Below, piece by piece: positions 1-8,464 of a stretch of DNA of 64,000 nt. The stretch is from positions 1 through 64,000 of the forward strand of contig CAWACK010000001.1 in assembly GCA_963780545.1 (NCBI GenBank), written 5' to 3'. Under the pieces are notes generated by a model. It was not told where the DNA came from. It searched no databases and worked only from the letters and a program-made list of their open reading frames with translations. Position 1 is the stretch's first letter, and each line of letters starts with the position of its first letter. This stretch comes from UBA8941 sp963780545. Lineage in GTDB: Archaea; Thermoproteota; Bathyarchaeia; TCS64. The position numbers and the translations under genes are program-made.

Positions 1-1
1 G

Positions 2-76
2 CGCAGGGCACCGAAGCTCACAGCAAAGATTGTGGAGCTTAATCCAAAAGGGAAGAACATTCAGGAGTTGGGATGA
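2..76 (+). CDS. C-terminal end of an unidentified protein (partial)
   Basis: Frame 2 is open from the window edge to a TGA at 74-76 and encodes the last 24 residues of a protein ending in NIQELG. The TGA overlaps the ATG of the next small reading frame (ATGA), which suggests translational coupling in one operon. Too little remains to assign a family. The call rests on the coupling and the open frame only. Confidence 0.45.
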   Translation, partial: RRAPKLTAKIVELNPKGKNIQELG

Positions 77-210
77 AAATGAATCCTATACCCGAGAATA
101 TGAGGAAAATATTCGCAGCCACCATCATCAAAGAGCACATGGACGACTATTCGATAGTCTACATCGACCCGGCCTACGAAAAAAAGGCTAGAGAGGTTCT
201 GAAGGATTGA
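73..210 (+). CDS. small 45-aa protein between coupled genes
   Basis: ATG at 73 overlaps the upstream stop, and its own TGA (208-210) overlaps the TTG start of the ACT-domain gene, so three frames are chained by 4-base overlaps. The product begins MKMNPIPENMRK and is mixed alpha/beta in appearance, with an acidic and aromatic middle and a basic C-terminal helix. I do not recognise the family. The tight coupling is the main argument that it is real; it may be a subunit or regulatory peptide of the neighbouring proteins. Confidence 0.45.
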   Translation: MKMNPIPENMRKIFAATIIKEHMDDYSIVYIDPAYEKKAREVLKD

Positions 211-524
211 AGCCATTCTCATCGGTGACATACACTGAGGAAGAGGTTTCCTTGGTTCTAAGGTCCTCAGATTGGGCGAATTTGAAGGAAGGCTTCCCAC
301 GCCACAAGGAGGAGGGACCCTATAGGCTCATAACCTTCGATATCGTCCTCGACCTTTCTATAATCGGATTCCTATCCGTAGTCTCGACCGCGCTCGCTGA
401 GAACGATGTTTCAATATATGCCCTGTCCACCTACCTGAAGGACCATATTCTAGTGAAGAAAGTGAATGCCCCTAAAGCTATCAGGGTACTGGGGAATCTC
501 GTAGAGGACGCAAAGCGTCATTAA
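207..524 (+). CDS. ACT-domain protein
   Basis: This 105-aa protein has an ACT-type fold signature in its second half: a beta strand RLITFDIVLDL, a helix starting IGFLSVVSTALAE, a strand SIYALSTYLKDHILV and a closing helix. It resembles the short ACT_7-like stand-alone proteins that bind amino acids or other small effectors and regulate partner enzymes. The TTG start overlaps the stop of the preceding small gene (TTGA). No catalytic domain is attached, so a regulatory role is inferred. The ligand cannot be told from sequence. Confidence 0.6.
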   Translation: MKPFSSVTYTEEEVSLVLRSSDWANLKEGFPRHKEEGPYRLITFDIVLDLSIIGFLSVVSTALAENDVSIYALSTYLKDHILVKKVNAPKAIRVLGNLVEDAKRH

Positions 525-581
525 CTTGCTAAATGAATTTTGGCAATCCTAATACCGGTTCGACGCGTGCGGTCGTGGGAA

Positions 582-590
582 TCTTTAAAC
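582..590 (+). promoter_or_regulatory. TATA box of a probably leaderless gene
   Basis: TCTTTAAAC lies about 27 bases upstream of the ATG at 614. That is the archaeal TATA-to-start spacing, so the transcript probably begins at or next to the ATG. This supports 614 as the start of the membrane protein rather than the upstream in-frame ATG at 533. Confidence 0.5.
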
Positions 591-613
591 ACCGAATCGA
601 TGCGAGTTTTCTC

Positions 614-1015
614 ATGACATCAATCTCTGAACTTGACCTCTACCTCCAGCTGATCCTCTTAGTGGGGTTAACCATAGGCTTGATACTGGCGAAGCGAAAA
701 AAGCTAAGCCAACACGGCTGGTTGATGTTCACTCTGACGATAATTAACGTGGCGTCGATCCTTGTAGTTATGGTGCCTGTAGCGGTCAATATATTCTTGA
801 GATTCTTAACAGCATCTTTTACACTCATAGTTATCCTACACGGGGCCCTCGGCTTAGTAGTGCTCTTTCTGAGTACTAGGATACTCATTAATTGGAGATT
901 TAGGAAGCCGGGTGAGACGTGCTATAAGATGAAGAACGAGATGTTGAGGCTCTATCTTTTCTGGTTCGCACAGGTACTCCTCGGCATAGCAATCTACTAC
1001 GAGCTGTACATGTAA
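614..1015 (+). CDS. four-helix membrane protein, DUF420-like
   Basis: Starting at ATG 614, which the TATA spacing supports, the product is about 133 aa with four strongly hydrophobic segments: LILLVGLTIGLIL, FTLTIINVASILVVMVPVAV, LIVILHGALGLVVLFL and LFWFAQVLLGIAIYY. Conserved-looking histidines sit at the helix ends (QHGWL, LHGAL). That pattern resembles the DUF420 family of small membrane proteins found near haem-copper oxidase genes, but no oxidase genes are nearby. A membrane location is clear; the function is unknown. The next gene on the same strand is a sensor kinase about 160 bases downstream. Confidence 0.6.
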   Translation: MTSISELDLYLQLILLVGLTIGLILAKRKKLSQHGWLMFTLTIINVASILVVMVPVAVNIFLRFLTASFTLIVILHGALGLVVLFLSTRILINWRFRKPGETCYKMKNEMLRLYLFWFAQVLLGIAIYYELYM

Positions 1016-1173
1016 ACTGGATGTTGGATCCATAGAGGCTATTCAATCCGAAGTTATTATAGACATGATGCGGAGAGTATCTATGAATTCGGTTTGCCGG
1101 GAGCAGCTGTATGTCCAAAAAGGAGACACCCACACATCCTTAACCGAAACTTTCAGAATCATCTCGACGAGGA

Positions 1174-3477
1174 TTGGATGCGGCGGGCTCCGGTGAACTC
1201 CATTTGATTAGATTACTCCTCGTTGAGCCAGACGAAACCATTAGTGGTCCATTGAAGCGTTGGCTTGAGGAATCGGATCACCAGTTTATCGTAGAATCCG
1301 CCTTAGAAGTTGGCGAAACAAAAACTAAGGTCTCCCAGAACCTGTTCGACTGCGTGCTCATTGGGGATTCCGACTCCATAAAAATACCTGAACTCGTCTC
1401 CACCCTTCGAGGAGCCTCCGCGGTTCCCATCGTCGTATACGGGAGCCTAAATGGTACTAGACCTAACGAACAGACGTTGGGAGGGAGTGTGGATGCCTAC
1501 GTTCTTTGGGAACCAACGGCTGGGTCGACATCTGTACTCGCAAATAAGATAAAGTTCGTTGTTGATAAGAAGCGGTCTGATGAGCTTAGGAAGGTCGTAG
1601 TCGATGACGGCGTGGAAGCTGCTGCTGTAGAGTCCGATGGAGCCATAATTTGGGCAAGCAACCCTCTCTTAGATCTGCTCTCAATAAACAATCAAACCGC
1701 TATCGGAAAAAGCCTTGTCTCTTTTATTTCCAGTCCTGAGAAACAGGCCTTTTTAGAAGCCAAGAACGGTGGGTCGATATTCACACTTGTCAGACCTGAC
1801 GGATCTAATCGGGTTTGTGAAGTAAAAAAAAGGGTTACGAGACTCTCTGGAAAGAATGTGTATATTTATAACCTCAGAGACGTCACGGCGGCAATGAACC
1901 GTGAGGGTCGTCTAAGCGCACTTCACGGTCACACTCTCGATATACTAGAATCTCGAAGCCTCGATGGTCTGGCGAGTAACACCCTCAAGTCCATAGAAAC
2001 AGTATTCGATGCGGATCTCATCAGTTTCCTGGTCGTCGAGGGCGATGAGGTGGTCTGCCTCGATAGGCGCTGGCGATCAAGAAGCCTAAAATTGTCTCTA
2101 TATGGGGAAGGCTCAATCGCGAGGTCTGCCAGGGAGGGAAAGACCATCGAGGTTAGAGACTTTTCTAGGGAGCAGACGGCTCTTGAGGACTTTAAACCCC
2201 TATCTGAACTCGTCGTTCCAGTAAAAGCCAATGATAAAGTAGTAGCCATCATAGACGTCAGAAGCGGAAGACCCGATGCATTCACAAAGGTAGACACTGA
2301 GGCTTTGGAGGTCCTGTCGCTCTACGTTGGCTTCGCATACAAGCTTCGTAAGGAGATCGAAACTGTAGCGAGTTCCGGAAGCCAATATAGGCACCTCCTG
2401 GATGTGTTAAACGACGCCGTGTTCGTCCTTGATGGTTCTAGGTATATCTACCTCAACATGAGCGGAGCCGATTTACTCGGATATAATGACCCATCTGAAC
2501 TAATGGAGAAGGATGTGTACCAACATATCCACCCGGAGTATAGGGAATCTGTCAGAAGGAATATGGAGTCCCGGCTCAGAGGAGAGGAAGCCCCGGGGAA
2601 ATACGAGATAAAATTGGTAAAGAGGGATGGAGCGGTCATCGACGTCGAGGAAAGGGCCTCTCGAATCGTATTTGAGGGCAGACCCGCCTCCCTCGTAGTG
2701 GAAAAGGACATCACTGCTCAGAAGGCGATGGAGGAGCAGCTACGAAAGTACGCAGAGAACCTTAAACAACAGGTGGATAACAGCAGTCAGGAGCTGCTTG
2801 AGGCACAGCAGTTCGCCGCAGCAGGTCGGATGGCGAGCATGGTGGGTCACGACCTCAGGAGCCCGCTTCAGTCAATAAGAAACGCGACATACCTACTGCG
2901 ACGGCAGCCATTGAGGTCAGAGGAGATGCTTACCTCGATCGAGAACTCTGTCGACCGCGCCCTAGCCATGTTGGAGGAGCTAAGGCACCGAACAAGGGAA
3001 ACACCACTAAAGATCGAGCTGACCGATCTTCCCGACCTTATAACAGACGTGGTAAAGGATATCCCTACAACAGAAGCGGTGGAGATCAGCTTCAACCTGG
3101 ACCCAGAGCTGAAAGTAGTTGAAATCGACCCACTAAAGATTAGGAGAGTTCTCGATAACCTCATAAGAAACGCCTTTGAGGCCATGCCTGACGGTGGGAA
3201 GCTTACGGTTGAGACAAAGCGCGAAGCCGACCACTTTATAATCAAAATAACAGACACAGGTGTTGGTATTCCGGAGGAAAACTTCCAGAATTTATTCAAA
3301 CCATTTTATACGACCAAATCGAAGGGCCTAGGGTTGGGCCTCGCCTATAGCATGAAGGCGGTGGAGTCCCATAACGGTACCATTGTAGTTGAATCACAGG
3401 TCGGAAAGGGCACCATATTCACGATCAAGATCCCTCTAAACCAGACTCTGGAGGCGAAGGAGGCGACCAATCAGTGA
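1174..3477 (+). CDS. multidomain sensor histidine kinase (pseudo-receiver, PAS, GAF, PAS, HisKA, HATPase)
   Basis: The 767-aa soluble kinase begins at TTG 1174. Residues about 10-130 resemble a response-regulator receiver, followed by a PAS domain (about 145-235), a GAF domain (about 245-395) and a second PAS (about 402-510) with GRPASLVVEKDIT. The HisKA box MVGHDLRSPLQ carries the phospho-acceptor His559. The HATPase has an N-box near 661 (DNLIRNAFEA), G1 (DTGVGIPEE) and G2 (KGLGLGLAYS). No membrane segments are seen, so it should sense a cytoplasmic signal through PAS/GAF. It overlaps the downstream receiver gene by four bases, its obvious partner. The N-terminal receiver lacks the usual lysine (VLWEP instead of VxKP) and is probably not phosphorylated. 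Confidence 0.9.
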   Translation: MDAAGSGELHLIRLLLVEPDETISGPLKRWLEESDHQFIVESALEVGETKTKVSQNLFDCVLIGDSDSIKIPELVSTLRGASAVPIVVYGSLNGTRPNEQTLGGSVDAYVLWEPTAGSTSVLANKIKFVVDKKRSDELRKVVVDDGVEAAAVESDGAIIWASNPLLDLLSINNQTAIGKSLVSFISSPEKQAFLEAKNGGSIFTLVRPDGSNRVCEVKKRVTRLSGKNVYIYNLRDVTAAMNREGRLSALHGHTLDILESRSLDGLASNTLKSIETVFDADLISFLVVEGDEVVCLDRRWRSRSLKLSLYGEGSIARSAREGKTIEVRDFSREQTALEDFKPLSELVVPVKANDKVVAIIDVRSGRPDAFTKVDTEALEVLSLYVGFAYKLRKEIETVASSGSQYRHLLDVLNDAVFVLDGSRYIYLNMSGADLLGYNDPSELMEKDVYQHIHPEYRESVRRNMESRLRGEEAPGKYEIKLVKRDGAVIDVEERASRIVFEGRPASLVVEKDITAQKAMEEQLRKYAENLKQQVDNSSQELLEAQQFAAAGRMASMVGHDLRSPLQSIRNATYLLRRQPLRSEEMLTSIENSVDRALAMLEELRHRTRETPLKIELTDLPDLITDVVKDIPTTEAVEISFNLDPELKVVEIDPLKIRRVLDNLIRNAFEAMPDGGKLTVETKREADHFIIKITDTGVGIPEENFQNLFKPFYTTKSKGLGLGLAYSMKAVESHNGTIVVESQVGKGTIFTIKIPLNQTLEAKEATNQ

Positions 3478-3944
3478 AGAATAATCAACAAAAAAGCCAT
3501 CCAAAAACCTCCAATAAAGTACCGGTCCAAACAAAAACGAAAGCTAAGGCAGCCCTAAAACACAACGGCATCAGAATACTCCACGTGGACGACGACCTGA
3601 ACCAACTGTTATTCACTAAGATCTTCTTGGAGAAGCTCGATTCCGAGCTAACAGTCCAGTCCGTATCTGAACCTCTAAAGGTCGTCGAAGAGCTCGAATC
3701 AAAGGAGTATGACTGCGTGGTCTCAGATTATCAGATGGATACAATGGACGGGATCGCACTCACTCACAGAGTTCGAGAGAGCAGTAATATACCCATCATC
3801 ATATACACGGGTCGCGGAAGCGAAGAGATCGAAGAAATAGCTAGGGCAGCTGGGGCTGATGGTTACGTAAAGAAGGAGTTAGACCCATGCCATTATCGGA
3901 GCCTCTACGAGCAGATTAAATTCGCCATTCAAGGAAGAGTATAA
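3474..3944 (+). CDS. stand-alone receiver-domain response regulator
   Basis: The 156-aa protein has a basic 33-residue N-terminal tail and then a full receiver domain: acidic triad HVDDD, phospho-acceptor Asp85 in VSDYQMD, the Thr of IIIYTGRG and the Lys of YVKKE. There is no DNA-binding or enzymatic output domain, so it probably signals through protein contacts, as many archaeal single-domain regulators do. The GTG start overlaps the kinase stop by four bases, so the pair is co-translated and almost certainly cognate. Confidence 0.88.
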   Translation: MKNNQQKSHPKTSNKVPVQTKTKAKAALKHNGIRILHVDDDLNQLLFTKIFLEKLDSELTVQSVSEPLKVVEELESKEYDCVVSDYQMDTMDGIALTHRVRESSNIPIIIYTGRGSEEIEEIARAAGADGYVKKELDPCHYRSLYEQIKFAIQGRV

Positions 3945-4079
3945 GGAATAATCACATTAGTTTTGCTTAACCAGCTATGTTCTAAAGCTCGGCGGCTAAC
4001 GAACACGACGCAGAGATGAAAATTTCACCTTTCCAACCGCATAAGTGATATCACAAAGGGTATTACAGATATTTAGTGG

Positions 4080-4166
4080 TGGCGCCGGGGATGGGATTCG
4101 AACCCATGGGCTCGTGAGAGCACCAGTTTTCAAGACTGGCGCCGTGGTCCGCTTGGCTACCCCGGC
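4080..4166 (-). tRNA. tRNA-Ser (anticodon TGA), CCA encoded
   Basis: On the minus strand the acceptor GCCGGGG (from 4166) pairs with CCCCGGC (4084-4090), followed by discriminator G and an encoded CCA at 4080-4082. The anticodon stem CCAGT/ACTGG encloses the loop CTTGAAA, giving TGA. A long variable arm (class II) and the T-arm GGGTTCGAATCCC are present. No intron is seen. A RusA-type resolvase gene lies 43 bases beyond its 5' end. Confidence 0.93.
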
Positions 4167-4209
4167 TCAGCTAGAGTTGTCTGAATCCTCTGTAAAACCT
4201 TATCGGGTC

Positions 4210-4644
4210 TTAGTCTTCGAGCTTGGCGAAAGTCTCGATACCGACCTGCTTACTTAGGCTTGTGACCCTGACAGTTACGTGGGGGTCCTCGCGGCGGATG
4301 TATTTTTTCTGGGAATTCTTAGCCACTACGAAGCGGTCGTCATCATAAGCGACTCCGTTGAGGGCGTCGAGTACTGACTTCTCGAGGTTGTCCAGGTCGG
4401 GAGTTGTAGGGACCCAGATGTCCTTCCGCCTGGATGCGGGGCGGTCCATGTAGAAGATCATCGAAACCATGATTGGTCCTGCGAGGGGCCTTTCGAAGTG
4501 TTTAGCTGCCTCCTCTTTGACTACCTTTTCCCAGACGGCAACCTTCTTCGGGGTGAAGCTCCAAGTCCTTCCGCCCTTCCTGACGGTTCTGGCACGGGCC
4601 TTAGGTACAGGGTTTCCCTTCACTTCGAAGTAGACCTGCTGCAT
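4210..4644 (-). CDS. rusA: RusA-family Holliday junction resolvase
   Basis: The product starts best at ATG 4644 (MQQVYFEVKG); a TTG seven codons upstream also exists. It shows the RusA pattern: N-terminal strand with GNPVPKARARTV, then TPDLDNLEKSVLDALNG and AYDDDRFV, which contain the acidic metal-binding residues of this family. RusA dimers cut four-way DNA junctions. Archaea normally use Hjc/Hje for this, and RusA genes usually travel with phages, so this may be a remnant of an integrated element next to tRNA-Ser. The length of about 145 aa is slightly longer than E. coli RusA (120 aa). Confidence 0.8.
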   Translation of the reverse strand: MQQVYFEVKGNPVPKARARTVRKGGRTWSFTPKKVAVWEKVVKEEAAKHFERPLAGPIMVSMIFYMDRPASRRKDIWVPTTPDLDNLEKSVLDALNGVAYDDDRFVVAKNSQKKYIRREDPHVTVRVTSLSKQVGIETFAKLED

Positions 4645-4794
4645 GCACCAAATTATGTGGGTCAATTAGATGAGCATTATGCCAAATTTCCTTCCTGTTT
4701 TTAGGAATCAAATTGGAACTCATTGAATCTATTTGAGATGCTGGCATCCCTGATCGGTGAATGGTTTCTTGATTAATTTAGTTTAAATAGTCAT

Positions 4795-5115
4795 TTGAAT
4801 ACATGGAGGAGAGTATTGGTCGATAAAACGGATTTAACTGTGAGAAAGAATACGTTGCCTCTACCGTCTAAAAGAGACGGAACTATGTCGATAGCCTTAG
4901 AAACTTTCTATGCAAGCGTAGGAGAGGACCACGAGCTGCTTGGAAGGACATATCTGAGGGTACGGGAAATTGGGACATTCACGTCAGACACACCGTATCC
5001 GATTATCCGTGATTTAATTAATGAGACTCTGAAGGAGGAGCAGCTTAGGGACAAGAAGATGCTCGACGTTATAGAACGGTCCGGGGAACATCGGGGACAG
5101 ATGCTTCAACGGTAA
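4795..5115 (+). CDS. hypothetical protein
   Basis: This is an open frame of up to 106 codons from TTG 4795. A TATA-like GTTTAAATAG at 4781-4790 would place the transcript start near 4812, so an internal start such as TTG 4816 may be the true one. The product has no membrane segment, is charged at its C-terminus (LKEEQLRDKKMLDVIERS) and could form a helical bundle. I do not recognise the family. It precedes the methyltransferase by 31 bases on the same strand and may be co-transcribed with it. Confidence 0.45.
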   Translation: MNTWRRVLVDKTDLTVRKNTLPLPSKRDGTMSIALETFYASVGEDHELLGRTYLRVREIGTFTSDTPYPIIRDLINETLKEEQLRDKKMLDVIERSGEHRGQMLQR

Positions 5116-5146
5116 CTTTGGACAGCTAAATTTAGTTTTTGGAAAT

Positions 5147-5743
5147 ATGAATCGAGTATTCGAGACATTAAGACCTCAGATAAATCCACCGAGAACAATT
5201 AACTACTTAGAGTCCAACTGGTTACCATGGACTGGACAATACTTGTCCCCTGTTGCCTACTTTCTAGTCATCGGGTTCCTACTCTGGCTTATCTGGCCTA
5301 TATTCATAGGCGCCATCTTCCTACCGACACCCCCTAATGTCGTCGAGATGATGCTCTCAATCGCCAAAGTGGGGGAAGGCGACGTAGTCTATGACCTCGG
5401 CTCCGGAGACGGGAGGATAATTATTGGAGCTGCTGAGCGAGGCGCAAGAGGAGTCGGAGTCGAAGCAGACCCTATGCGGGTCCTATGGTCTAGGCTCAGG
5501 GCGCAGAGAAGCCCCGCCCACACCCGACTGCGGGTGATCTGGGGTGACTTCTTCAAGACAAGCGTCTCCGAGGCGACAGTCGTCACCGTCTACCAAGGGC
5601 AGTCCATAAACAACCGGCTGAAGGAGAAGTTCAAAGCTGAGCTCAGATCCGGGTCCCGTGTGGTCTCCTACTCCTTCAAGTTCGAAGGATGGGAGACCGC
5701 TGAAAAGCATCCAAACGCAGAGGTCTACCTATACATCGTCTAA
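5147..5743 (+). CDS. membrane-anchored SAM-dependent methyltransferase, FAM173/ATPSCKMT-like
   Basis: The 198-aa protein has an N-terminal hydrophobic segment (about residues 36-62, with VAYFLVIGFLLWLIWPIF) and then a class I methyltransferase core. Motif I is VVYDLGSGDGRI, the acidic residue after strand 2 is in GVGVEADP, and GDFF follows. The later region (YQGQSINNRLKEKF, then SRVVSYSFKFEGW) matches the layout of the FAM173 family, whose characterised mitochondrial members are protein lysine methyltransferases. Inference: a membrane-tethered protein-lysine methyltransferase acting on a membrane-complex subunit. The substrate is not known here. Confidence 0.7.
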   Translation: MNRVFETLRPQINPPRTINYLESNWLPWTGQYLSPVAYFLVIGFLLWLIWPIFIGAIFLPTPPNVVEMMLSIAKVGEGDVVYDLGSGDGRIIIGAAERGARGVGVEADPMRVLWSRLRAQRSPAHTRLRVIWGDFFKTSVSEATVVTVYQGQSINNRLKEKFKAELRSGSRVVSYSFKFEGWETAEKHPNAEVYLYIV

Positions 5744-5779
5744 TTTGTTAGCTTGCTCATCTCCAAATGCGTACCAGAA

Positions 5780-6541
5780 TCAGAGTTTAAAGAGTGTTTT
5801 GGCGTTACGCGTAGTCGTCTCAATCACGTCGCCTTCGGGTAGACCTTTAAGATCCATCAAGTATCTGACCGTCAGGAGAACATCTGCTGGCTCAGAGGAC
5901 CTGTTCTGGCTCTTGATCCATACGGGGGAGTCCGTCTCGACCAATATCCTCTCGAGCGGGGTCCTGATCATGGCGGCTCTGAGTTCTGGGCTTGACTCGA
6001 GGGCAGGTGTGCATGAGACATAGTAGCCCGCGTCTAGAATGTCCTTAAGGACATCGAGTGGTCCGCTGTACCAGTGGAAGACGCCCCTCCCTGGACCATT
6101 CTCCAAAGCGTACTTCAGGCAGTCCACCCACGCCCCCCTGCTATGGATCGAGACGGGTAGATCAAGCTCTCTGGCGAGTTTTAACTGAGTAACATAGAAC
6201 TCGATCTGCCTCTCCTTCTGCGCTTTGTCCTTACGGATCAGCTTGTTCCAATAGTCGAGCCCGATCTCACCGATGGCCATGCAGCGGCTACTATTTTCCC
6301 TGATAAAGTCGATTGAGGACCGCATGTCTTGGTCGAAGAATTCCGTCGGGTGTATCCCGATAGCAGCGTGAACGTATCCTGGGTTGCACTTGGCGAGCTC
6401 AAGCGTGCCCTTACATGCAGAAAGAGTGGTTCCAACCGCTATGATCCCTGATAGCCTAGCCTCCTTCGCCCGCTCCAAGGCCATTTTTTTATCGATCATG
6501 TCAGCTAGGTGGGCGTGGGTGTCTAACGGGCCCATTGGCAC
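5780..6541 (-). CDS. tatD: TatD-family metal-dependent hydrolase/DNase
   Basis: This is a TIM-barrel hydrolase with the family's metal-site motifs: DTHAHLAD at the N-terminus, AIGEIGLDYW (catalytic Glu), SIHSRG, FHWYSG and LVETDSPVW near the C-terminus. TatD proteins are Mg-dependent 3'-5' DNases or related hydrolases. The frame is open upstream to 6601 but overlaps the preceding gene. The GTG at 6541 or the ATG at 6535, immediately after the upstream stop (6544-6546), is the sensible start. It forms an operon with the amidotransferase-like gene upstream. Confidence 0.85.
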   Translation of the reverse strand: MPMGPLDTHAHLADMIDKKMALERAKEARLSGIIAVGTTLSACKGTLELAKCNPGYVHAAIGIHPTEFFDQDMRSSIDFIRENSSRCMAIGEIGLDYWNKLIRKDKAQKERQIEFYVTQLKLARELDLPVSIHSRGAWVDCLKYALENGPGRGVFHWYSGPLDVLKDILDAGYYVSCTPALESSPELRAAMIRTPLERILVETDSPVWIKSQNRSSEPADVLLTVRYLMDLKGLPEGDVIETTTRNAKTLFKL

Positions 6542-6543
6542 AC

Positions 6544-7290
6544 CTAACTGCTGGAAGCCCAGGAGATCATTCGCCTCCAGAGTTCCCTGTAGCCATCCCA
6601 CTCTGCGAACTCTCTAGGACACCAATGGGGACCTATGTCACTCGCCCAGGCAACGCTTCTACCTTTTCCGTGATCCCAGATTGTTAGCATGGGATCGCTG
6701 ACAACCTCCGCGAGAATATTCGCGCCATTCTTCGCCCTCACCTTATTGTAACCCAAAATGTAAGGCCAGATCAATGGGAGGCCACTTGTTATCGTGTGCT
6801 GAGTCTCTGTGACTTTAGGCTGAACTCCCTCCGGGCATTCGATGCGGTCGTCGTAGGGTTGTATCTCGACGGGGAGAGCTTCCTCGATTGGAGTCCCGTG
6901 ATATCTTGCTACGCCGTTTATCCCTTGGAAACTCAGGTATCCACCAGCCATAATCAGTCCTCCACCGTCCTTCACGTACTCCTCGATTAGCTTGAGCCGA
7001 TTTGGTGTCCGCTCGCCATTAAGCCAGGTCTTCGGGTGAAGAAGAAAGGTATCAGCGCCTATATCGCTCAGGATGATCACACTATATTCCTTCAGAGCAT
7101 CAGCGTCGAGCGGGAAGGAGCCCTGAGCCTCGTGTCCAGGCATATGCACCCACTCCGCCCACCCCTCCATTGCCTTCCTAAACCACGCCACACCGGTATC
7201 ATAGCCGCCACTAACGAAATGGTCGAACCCTTTATAGTGAGTCGTTACGCTAACCCAAGACTCGCCAACGAGGAGAATCTTACCCTTCAA
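6544..7290 (-). CDS. glutamine-amidotransferase-like protein (PF07090-type)
   Basis: The product of about 248 aa matches the putative glutamine amidotransferase family PF07090/DUF1355: KILLVGESW at the start, YSVIILSDIGADT, YVKDGGGLIMAGGYLSFQG and a C-terminal AWASDIGPHWCPREF. The fold is flavodoxin-like, similar to ThuA and class I GATases. The usual GATase nucleophile elbow is not obvious, so enzymatic activity is uncertain. I place the start at TTG 7290, which has a good Shine-Dalgarno (AGGAGGTG) a few bases upstream; the longer frame to 7353 adds an unlikely extension. It is followed directly by tatD. Confidence 0.7.
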   Translation of the reverse strand: MKGKILLVGESWVSVTTHYKGFDHFVSGGYDTGVAWFRKAMEGWAEWVHMPGHEAQGSFPLDADALKEYSVIILSDIGADTFLLHPKTWLNGERTPNRLKLIEEYVKDGGGLIMAGGYLSFQGINGVARYHGTPIEEALPVEIQPYDDRIECPEGVQPKVTETQHTITSGLPLIWPYILGYNKVRAKNGANILAEVVSDPMLTIWDHGKGRSVAWASDIGPHWCPREFAEWDGYRELWRRMISWASSS

Positions 7291-7382
7291 ACCAGACACC
7301 TCCTGAAAATAATGCGCTAGAAGATAAAAAACCGAGCACGTGGGTGAATTCATTAAAAATTATATGCAAGAAAGTTATGGCA

Positions 7383-7652
7383 TTAGTCTCTAATGCCTTC
7401 TAGGACGCTGATTGCGTTCCAGATCCTCGTCCTACTATACATAGGCATATTCGGGTCCTGGCTTATGTCCTCGAGCAGCGAGATAGCGTTCGCAGCCCTA
7501 GCCGCTATGCTCAGACTCTGGTCCATGAGCATATCCGACGCTTGCTTGGCTGCCCGGCGGATGTTCCTTGGGGTGGTGTTATCATCCGCGATCATGTTCA
7601 GGACGCTCTGGGCCTGCTGGAGCTTCTTTGCGTACTCATCTTTGTTTGACAC
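7383..7652 (-). CDS. UPF0147 family protein
   Basis: This small all-helical archaeal protein has the family signature TTPRNIRRAAKQ, then AARAANAISLLEDIS and QDPNMPMYSRTRIW. The function is unknown; the family is confined to archaea and is usually about 90 aa, as here. The GTG at 7652 is chosen because GAGGTG sits six bases upstream; the open frame extends eight codons further but then lacks a ribosome binding site. Confidence 0.9.
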   Translation of the reverse strand: MSNKDEYAKKLQQAQSVLNMIADDNTTPRNIRRAAKQASDMLMDQSLSIAARAANAISLLEDISQDPNMPMYSRTRIWNAISVLEGIRD

Positions 7653-7738
7653 AATCGACACCTCTACTAGACGCACACAATGCGCCTTGAATTAGGTTCA
7701 ATAGAGACGGGAACCGGTTAAAAAACCTTCCATAACGG

Positions 7739-8464
7739 CTACTTGTCGTTTTCAGCGAGGTAGTCTGGGAGGTCAGCTACACTTGGTAGAATGACGTCGG
7801 GTTTGTTAACCTCCCAAGCTCGCTCAGGTCGTGGTCCGGTGGCAACGCCTATGAAGTGGCACTTCGCGTTTACCGCACAAGTGGAGTCAATATGGTGGTC
7901 CCCGACAAGAAAGACCTGGTCCAACCCGAGTTTCATGAGTTTCGCGACATGAATCATTGCCTCGGCATATGGCTTGGGTTGAGGCGTTTCGCCCCTGCCG
8001 AGTATCAACTCGAAATCCTCGATCATACCCGTCTTCTCGAGAGCCTTCACTGCATACTCGTGGTGGCTGCGAGTGAGGATGGCTAATCTATACCCCATTT
8101 TCTTAAGTCTATTCATAGCCTCCTTCGCCCCATCTATGGCAGTCAAAGTGTCCACTGCCTTGAGTTCCCACAGATCCATGATACGGGTCATCTCATCCCT
8201 GAGCCACCTACGCTCCGACTCCGGCTTCCCTTGCTCAGCCCAGAACCTCTCAGCGTTCTCCAGGATAACAACTGTCGTCATCTGAGGCGTCAGGACTCCC
8301 TTCGGAGTGCCGTGCTCCTCGAGGACCTTTATCATGTTTTGCTTCATCTTGACGAAGTCAACCTCGGAGTTAACCAGTGTCCCGTCGAGGTCGAAAACAA
8401 TCCCTTTATACTTGCCCAAGCCAATCCCCGAACCATACGAACAATTGGACTTAACCTTTACCAT
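7739..8464 (-). CDS. HAD-superfamily phosphatase (phosphoglycolate-phosphatase-like)
   Basis: This is a class IA HAD hydrolase with all four motifs: GIVFDLDGTLVNS (nucleophile Asp), LAILTRSHH (motif II Thr), the Lys of PQPKPYAEAM, and LVGDHHIDS (motif IV acidic residues). A helical cap lies between motifs I and II. It probably removes phosphate from a small metabolite; the substrate is not predictable. ATG 8464 is the longest start, but a TATA-like CTTTATGG at that position suggests that translation may begin downstream, for example at TTG 8419. Confidence 0.85.
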   Translation of the reverse strand: MVKVKSNCSYGSGIGLGKYKGIVFDLDGTLVNSEVDFVKMKQNMIKVLEEHGTPKGVLTPQMTTVVILENAERFWAEQGKPESERRWLRDEMTRIMDLWELKAVDTLTAIDGAKEAMNRLKKMGYRLAILTRSHHEYAVKALEKTGMIEDFELILGRGETPQPKPYAEAMIHVAKLMKLGLDQVFLVGDHHIDSTCAVNAKCHFIGVATGPRPERAWEVNKPDVILPSVADLPDYLAENDK

